Positions 58,169 through 64,000 of a DNA stretch of 64,000 nucleotides are shown one piece after another. The stretch is from Dacryopinax spathularia. Taxonomy: Eukaryota > Basidiomycota > Dacrymycetes > Dacrymycetales > Dacrymycetaceae. The notes beneath the pieces are model-generated. The model saw only the letters and a list, made by a program, of their open reading frames with translations. It had not been told where the DNA came from and ran no database searches. Each line of letters begins with the position of its first letter. The stretch's first letter is position 1. Position numbers and translations under genes: made by a program. The stretch spans positions 2,418,001-2,482,000 of the forward strand of contig JBBPFI010000002.1 in the NCBI GenBank assembly GCA_037974965.1. Reading direction: 5' to 3'.

Positions 58169-59135
58169 CTAAGTAGGCGCCGTCGCACTAAACCTCAGCC
58201 TAACATACATAACCGACCAATTCCCAAACTTGTCCTTCATGTCGATCTCGCACATATCTTCTACCTCCTGCATCATCTGCGCGGCTTGATCGTCGGGCAT
58301 ACCGTCGAAGATGGATGTGCGGGCGAAGGTGATGAGCCAGTTGTACAGTCTGCCGGGGAGGGGCGTTATGCGCGGATTGAGGGAGATGTGGTCGACTTTG
58401 AATCCGTTGGATTCGAGGAGCTAAACAATGGATGAGATGAATGACATCGGTGGAAGACAGGTGCTTTGTACCTGCTGATCCTCCTCGACGGAGGGGAAGT
58501 ACCATGGATCTATCGGGACCGGGTCGATCCCATGTTTCCGGCAGACTTCATGTATCGCCGTCCGGAGACCTGCGTCCTCATCAGAACCGCTCTTAATTTC
58601 CAGGAAACTCTCTTACCGACAACGTTGAGATACCCGCCCATTTCAGCTACGAACCTTCCCCCAGGCTTCAGCGCCCGCTTCACTCCGCGCAGCACACCAG
58701 CCGGGTCCCGTTTCATCCAGTGCAGCGCAGCATTACTAAACGCCGCATCGAACGTATGCTCCAGCTCCTTCTCCATCTGCAGATCACATCCGTCCGAGAC
58801 ATACACATGCTCGCATCCGTTCGCTTTAGCCTTCTCGATCTACCCAAGCACCATCATCATAAGCAGTCATTTCAAGCACGTTTCCTAGTAGTAGAGAGCC
58901 GGACCATATTCGCGCTGAAGTCCGTCCCCACCACCAGACCATTGGGACCGACGACCTTCTGCAGGTCGGCCGTGAGCTCGCCGCTCCCGCAGCCTATGTC
59001 GATTATTCGCTCTCCAGGCTTAGCAGCGAGCAAGTCCAAAACAGCAGAAGTGAACTTCGCCGAGTAGACGAACGAGGCATGCTGGTTATAGTCGGCTGCA
59101 GACCATTTGTCGTCTTTGGCTGCGGTGGAAGACAT
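58169..59135 (-). CDS. Class I SAM-dependent methyltransferase
   Basis: Small methyltransferase similar to trans-aconitate/ubiquinone-type enzymes. The start 'MSSTAAKDDKWSAADYNQHA' is followed by motif I 'GERIIDIGCGSGELT', 'GLVVGTDFSANMV', motif II region 'HTFDAAFSNAALHWM' and 'VLRGVKRALKPGGRFVAEMG'. The C-terminal lid-like part ('YNWLITFARTSIFDGMPDD') ends 'LRFSATAPT' at 58169. Four exons or so. The 'AALHWM' block is typical of the trans-aconitate methyltransferase group, but the substrate is unproved. Confidence 0.88.
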
Positions 59136-59592
59136 CGTAGAACAGGACTATGGGCTGTATGAGGGGGTTCGGAAATGTGGTGTTGGACCGGGATTCACGG
59201 AGGGCCATTTATGCGGGGTAGGCGGAAGCAAAGGCAGGTGCACACTGGCCGATGATAACCGACTTCTGAGGGGCGCATATCGGCCGAATGGGTTGGCGGG
59301 AATCGCTCAACAGGAGTTGTTTGTTGGTGCGAGAGGCGCTCGTTGAGCAGAACCGCTAACCCGGAATGATGATAGGGAAGAGGGAGAAACGGGATGTTGA
59401 GCGAGTCGGCCGAAATATACGGGGGGCTGAGTCGGCCGACGAAGTAGGGCTTACCCCGCACTACCGGCTCTTGACCAGTCAAAACGCGAGCAATTGGCAG
59501 GCCGAACGGAAGGCAGGTCAAGATGGACGAGAGAACGCAGGCGTATCATACGTTTTATTCAGCGTGACCTACAGACAAACGGCCGATTCTGC
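59136..59592. other. Intergenic, methyltransferase promoter
   Basis: 457 bases; no gene or repeat recognised. Confidence 0.4.
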
Positions 59593-60786
59593 TCATGCAT
59601 GCCCCTGGATGGCCTTGGGCACATATGGCTCCTCCAGGAACTTGATCTCCTCCGGCGTGAGCTTCTTATCCGGGATAATGGCCTCCTCCAGACGCGCAAT
59701 GGAGCTGAAGCCGATAATCGGGCTGGAGACCTTGGTGTTGATCCAAGCCTGAGCAACCTGGCCCATCGTCCATCCCTTCTCCTTCGCAAGCTTTTCCACA
59801 CGGTTGATAATCTCCTTGTCCGCGTCGCTCTTCTTCATCTCGAACGGCGTGCCCTTGGCGGAGTCTTCGCGCGGGGTCGATTGAGTAAGAGGACGAGCCA
59901 GCTGACCGGCAGCGAGTGGGCCCCAGGGGATGAGGCCGACACCGGTGTAGTTGCAGTACGCGTTCATCTCCCTCTCCTCCTCGCGGTAGAGAAGAGAGTA
60001 GTGGTTCTGCATGCTGATGAACTTGGTCCATCCGTTTTTCTCTGCAACATGCTGGTATTCAGCGAGCTGGAAGAAGTCAGCATCGTCCGGCATGATTCGA
60101 GGGAGGGAAAGACGTACCTGCCACGCCCACATCGACGAAGCCCCAATGTACCTGACCTTGCCCCAGCGCACCAGGTCGTTCAACGCACACATCGTCTCCT
60201 CGTACGGCGTCTGAGGATCCGCACGGTGAATCTGGAGAAGGTCGATGTAGTCCGTGTCGAGCCGCTTGAGCGAGGCCTCGACCTGCTGGAAGATCGCCTG
60301 CCTCGACAAGCCGGAAGTGTTCACATAGTCACGCGTGTCCTTCAGGTTTGGGAACATCATCGTAGGTACGCCGGGGTCATCGTGCGTAAGTGCGCAGCAC
60401 TTGGTGAGGATGATAACCTTGGACCGGGGAATGTTGTACTGAACCCAAGCATCAGCACGTGCCACTGACGCGCATATATGCTGCTGCGTACCTTCTTCAA
60501 CGCCTCGCCGATGATGCGCTCCGACTCGCCGTTCGAGTAAACGTTGGCGGTGTCCCAGGTGTTGATGCCTCGGTCCCAGGCAGCCTTCAGCAGGGGAAGA
60601 GCCTTGTCCTCGTTGATGACCCAGGGCTGAGAGCGTCATCAGCTGCGTGTCCAACAGCAGAAGCGGTCGATTCACCAGCCACTTGTCGCTCCCAAAGCTC
60701 ATTGCGCCCAGAATGGGCACAGAGACCCGAAGGCCCGACTTGCCCAGACGGCGATATTCAACCTGAGGCAGCTGGGTTGTCGACAT
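59593..60786 (-). CDS. Aldo/keto reductase A (tandem copy)
   Basis: NADPH-dependent oxidoreductase of the aryl-alcohol dehydrogenase/Kv-beta-like aldo-keto reductase group. The start '[20 protein letters not shown]' (60786) is followed by '[16 protein letters not shown]' (catalytic Asp and Tyr), 'VIILTKCC' (Lys), '[11 protein letters not shown]' (His), '[15 protein letters not shown]' and the cofactor-binding end '[17 protein letters not shown]'. Introns lie near 60630-60675, 60443-60495 and 60070-60118. The whole region happens to stay open in one frame across some introns. The paralogue lies directly upstream on the same strand. Confidence 0.9.
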   Translation of the reverse strand: MSTTQLPQVEYRRLGKSGLRVSVPILGAMSFGSDKWLVNRPLLLLDTQLMTLSALGHQRGQGSSPAEGCLGPRHQHLGHRQRLLERRVGAHHRRGVEEGTQQHICASVARADAWVQYNIPRSKVIILTKCCALTHDDPGVPTMMFPNLKDTRDYVNTSGLSRQAIFQQVEASLKRLDTDYIDLLQIHRADPQTPYEETMCALNDLVRWGKVRYIGASSMWAWQVRLSLPRIMPDDADFFQLAEYQHVAEKNGWTKFISMQNHYSLLYREEEREMNAYCNYTGVGLIPWGPLAAGQLARPLTQSTPREDSAKGTPFEMKKSDADKEIINRVEKLAKEKGWTMGQVAQAWINTKVSSPIIGFSSIARLEEAIIPDKKLTPEEIKFLEEPYVPKAIQGHA

Positions 60787-61526
60787 GTTTCTCTCAGAGC
60801 AGTTCGGTGACGGATGTGGTCGCAGACGTCGAGGGCAGCACCAGCCATCTCGCGCTGTGCAATATATATGCCATCGCTGGAAGCGTTGGATACCAATCAG
60901 CCGGTGTAGTACCCTCCAGGGTCACAACATGACCTTTGCAGGATCGTAGGGAATCCACTCTCATGTAAGCACGGCACCAATTCATGTTGTTCACCGATCG
61001 TATTGCAACGTTCCACACCCGTCCCATGAAACAGTTTCGCGCACTGCCCGAGTCTCCGGTCGCATTCAGTCCTCTTGTCTTTATGACCAAGGAATGGATT
61101 TATTGGTCACAGTTGAGATTATGTGGCAACGTCATCCGCCGTGGAACATTGTCATACAACCGCGTTCCTCGAGCCACATCGAATGAACGTGTTCTACCAC
61201 CTCTCGGCCCATCAAGCTTAGCCAGAACACAGTTTGGCAAATTCTGTTGAAGGCCTTCCTCATTGAACGGATGTGTATATTCGTCAAAGGCGCTAACTTA
61301 GCCCATTCCCGCGCTTTTGGAGAACGTGGACCCGACCGAAAGGTGATCATGACGGCGGACTGGTTTCGCCAGTAGATCACCAGCAAACCAAGCTAGGTTA
61401 GCGCAGGTCACGGTGGTATCTGAACCTCACTTCGACCTGTGCTGACCGCCAAACGGGAATCGGAAACTGATGCATATTCATTTTGTAACTCGTCGCTCGT
61501 ATCCACATACATGCACCACACAGTCT
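60787..61526. other. Intergenic between tandem aldo/keto reductases
   Basis: 740 bases. No gene seen; frames are short and lack motif support. Confidence 0.4.
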
Positions 61527-62670
61527 TCACGCGTGACCCTGGATCGCCTTGGGCACATACGGCTCCTCGAGGTACTTGATCTCCTCCTCCGTGAGCTTCT
61601 TGTCCGGAATGATAGCCTCCTCCAGCCTAGCAACCGAGCTGAAGCCGATGATGGGGCTGGAGACCTTGGTGTTGATCCAAGCTTGTGCGACCTGGCCCAT
61701 CGTCCAGCCCTTCTTCTTGGCAATCTCCTCGACGCGGTTGATGATCTCCTTGTCGGCATCGGTCTTCTTCATCTCGAATGGCGACCCCTTGGCAGAGTCC
61801 TCACGGACGGAGGTCTCGCCCAGCGGGCGGGCGAGCTGACCGGCCGCGAGAGGTCCCCACGGAATAAGGCCGACACCGGTATAGTTGCAGTACGCGTTCA
61901 TCTCCCTCTCCTCCTCGCGATAGAGAAGGGAGTAGTGGTTCTGCATGCTGATGAACTTGGCCCAGCCGTTCTTCTCCGCCGCATGCTGGTACTCAGCGAA
62001 CTGCCAAGCCCACATGGACGAAGCGCCGATATAGCGGACCTTACCCCAGCGAACGAGGTCGTTAAGGGCGCACATCGTCTCCTCGAAAGGCGTGTTCATG
62101 TCGCACCTGTGGATCTGGAGGAGGTCGATGTAGTCCGTCTCCAGGCGCTTGAGCGACGCCTCGACTTGCTGGAAGATCGCCTGCCTCGACAGGCCGGACA
62201 TGTTGAGATAGTCACGCGTGTTCTTGAGCTCGGGGTACATCATCGTGCGCACACCGGGGTCTTCGTGAACCAAGCCATTGCATTTGGTCAGGATCACGAG
62301 CTTGGAGCGAGGGATGTTGTACTATGCGGAAGATGAATTGGATGTTGAGGGCACAACGAACAAGGCCACGCACCTTCTTGATAGCCTTGGCGATGATACG
62401 CTCCGACTCTCCGTTCGAGTATACGTTAGCAGTGTCCCACGTCGTCACGCCGCGGTCCCAAGCCGCCTTGAGGAGAGGCAGAGCCTTATCCTCGTTGATG
62501 ACCCACGGCTGCATACGAGGTCAGCCCTACCTGAGCACGACACGGGCTGCATATACGGCACTTACAGCCCACTTGTCGCTGCCGAAGCTCATGGCACCCA
62601 AGATGGGCACCGAGACCCGCAGGCCGGACTTACCAAGACGGCGGTACTCGACTTGAGGCTGGGAGGACAT
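61527..62670 (-). CDS. Aldo/keto reductase B (tandem copy)
   Basis: Paralogue of the gene at 59593-60786, with nearly identical C-terminal half ('[15 protein letters not shown]'). The start '[20 protein letters not shown]' is at 62670. The tetrad residues sit in '[13 protein letters not shown]', 'LVILTKCNG' and 'DLLQIHRCD'. An intron near 62515-62568 separates 'DKWA' from '[13 protein letters not shown]'; a second near 62325-62372 follows 'AIKK'. It lacks the third intron that copy A has at 60070-60118 ('[16 protein letters not shown]' is continuous here), so one copy gained or lost an intron after duplication. Confidence 0.9.
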
Positions 62671-63352
62671 ACTGGCAGCTAGTAGTAATGCTAAGCGACG
62701 AGGACGAGGACGAGATGATGGTGGTCAGGAGCGTGGGGAGCGCGCCAGCGAGGCCAACGGTTCTCTCCCGGGGCTGCCATTTATATGTCGACCGAAGCTG
62801 CCACTCGACGACGGTTGTTGCGTTCCTACTCGCTGCCGGCGGTGGGGTGGACGCCTCAACCGTAGGGAATCCACCATCACGTAATCACCGAGTTTGGTAC
62901 CGGGTTGCCTTTTCGGGACCCTCCACTTTCCTATTCAATCGTCTTCCTCTTACCACTCTCACGACAAAAATAGGCGATCTTCGCGTTTCCTTCAATATTC
63001 TTTGAATGTCTGTCTGTCTGTTGTGCTCCTGTGAACAGCATGACGTAGCAATCATCTCTGTATCTTGCATTCTGATGGCCATACTGCTTCGAAACGCTGA
63101 CTACGATGATTGCTGCGACCATCCAAGAGTTCGAGGCTATTCTGCGTGGAGGGCACGCGTGACCCAGATTTTGGCACAAGCTCGAACACGCGGTCGCTGC
63201 TATCTTGGGCCTCGACCGTGAGACACTCGAACCGAACCACGGAACAACCTGTCGTTGATTCGAAGCAACCTTGGATTATCTGACGAGTCATCGTCTGCTG
63301 GTACGACGGAGAAAACTAGCTGCTGTTACGGTCAACAGAAGATCACCTGTGT
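62671..63352. other. Intergenic, aldo/keto reductase B promoter
   Basis: 682 bases with no supported gene. Confidence 0.4.
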
Positions 63353-64000
63353 TCAACAGACCTTCAGGCCCTTGACGACGCTCCATGCTCTCATCCCAAC
63401 TCCGCGCACATTCCACGGCACTGCGCGCTGCTGGAACGCGCTCGTACTCGCAACACGCATGACCAGGGCGATGGTCTCGCCTTCCTGCATCGGCGGGAGA
63501 GGCACCTTGGCGTCCCATAAAGTCCACCCCCAATCTTTGCCCTGGGCGGTCATGCTACCTTTGTTCTGGCGCAAAGTGGCATCAATCCAGCAGACGCTAC
63601 CTTTGGCTGCGAGCGCACGGATTGCCTCCCCTGTTGCGCTTGGACCGGCGGCGACCGCGGCGACCTGCACGTGGGTGATCGGCGAGCCTGCGGACTTCTT
63701 AGCTTTGAAGATGTGGAACATATCGACAAGGACATGCCTTGCTCGCCAATGGCATATCCGCTGCAGGAGATTGGTCCTCTCCGAAGCGTAGCACCATCCT
63801 CGGGCACCATAATCCCCCCTCCAACACCCATAGCCATCAACGGCCTCACAGTCAGCATCTTCCTCTTCCTATACTCCTGGTCATTCTGGATCATGTCCGC
63901 CTCAACTTCGCTCTCCGGGACGACGATCTTGTAATCCAGCTGCATATAGAAGCAGTCGGATTCGTATGGCAGGATCCGGATTCGGGAAAGCCACTTGACG
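63353..64000 (-). CDS. Sulfite-oxidase-like molybdenum enzyme, C-terminal part
   Basis: Molybdopterin oxidoreductase (sulfite oxidase family), cut by the right edge of the window; the cofactor domain lies outside. Visible are the end of that domain ('VKWLSRIRILPYESDCFYMQ', 'LDYKIV', an ES motif usual at this place) and the dimerisation domain ('SPITHVQVAAVAAGPSATGE', 'WGWTLWDAKVPLPPM', 'AVPWNVRGVGMRAWSVV'). A small intron near 63692-63730 links 'SCSGYAIGEQG' to 'SPITHVQ'. The stop is at 63353-63355. Whether the enzyme has a heme domain or acts on sulfite cannot be seen. Confidence 0.78.

Noticed and set aside
59494-60468. 324-codon plus-strand frame
   Set aside because: Antisense shadow of aldo/keto reductase A; the same shadow occurs over copy B at 61470-62336.
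61470-62336. 288-codon plus-strand frame
   Set aside because: Antisense shadow of aldo/keto reductase B.
1-64000. CRISPR arrays, rRNA or tRNA genes, retroelements with long terminal repeats
   Set aside because: None recognised on reading both strands; the only mobile-element gene supported is the Helitron.

Overview
The window is nuclear DNA of a basidiomycete fungus. The genes are broken by many short GT-AG introns (about 36-110 nt, donors mostly GTGCGT or GTACGT), and intergenic gaps are small. The core proteins are clear fungal orthologues, and the accessory part carries a Helitron of the type common in mushrooms and their relatives. I could not settle the genus.

Region 1, about 1-19.4 kb, is an accessory island. 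By eye it is rich in CGTA/TACG/ACGT words, and its genes look unlike those to the right. It holds an uninterrupted 1942-residue Helitron replicase-helicase on the minus strand (11.64-17.47 kb), two convergent genes for RPA1-like single-strand DNA-binding proteins (left edge to 1168, and 1442-3185), three F-box-type genes (3.41-4.88, 8.90-10.52 and 17.68-19.23 kb, the last two being paralogues that flank the Helitron gene), and at least four spliced orphan genes. For six of these the exon joins keep phase (RPA-B, two split F-box genes, two orphans, and the visible joins of RPA-A), so much of the island codes for intact proteins rather than debris.

Region 2, about 19.7-38 kb, is conserved housekeeping sequence: a Rictor/Avo3-type TORC2 subunit, ribosomal protein uL22 (L17), mitochondrial bL35, an RPAP3-like TPR co-chaperone, COX20, a Cdc25-like rhodanese phosphatase, the Fe-S assembly factor Dre2, and mismatch-repair PMS1. 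Several neighbours are divergent and share short promoters (Rictor/uL22, RPAP3-like/COX20).

Region 3, about 38.4-64 kb, mixes conserved genes with local duplications: a VAP (MSP-domain) gene next to a tail-less MSP-domain paralogue, two convergent amino-acid permease paralogues, a secreted acid-sphingomyelinase-like enzyme, a Vip1-like RRM protein, a mucin-like membrane protein built from exon-sized repeats (Msb2-like), ribosomal protein uL23, a SAM methyltransferase, two tandem aldo/keto reductases and the C-terminal part of a sulfite-oxidase-like enzyme cut by the right edge.

The best candidate for something new is the island. A rolling-circle transposase gene sits near two unusual RPA1-like genes, one of which appears to lack the central OB fold, and near a divergent pair of orphan proteins that share a C-terminal GD-x-V-x-V element. 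Whether these belong to one mobile unit cannot be decided from this window.
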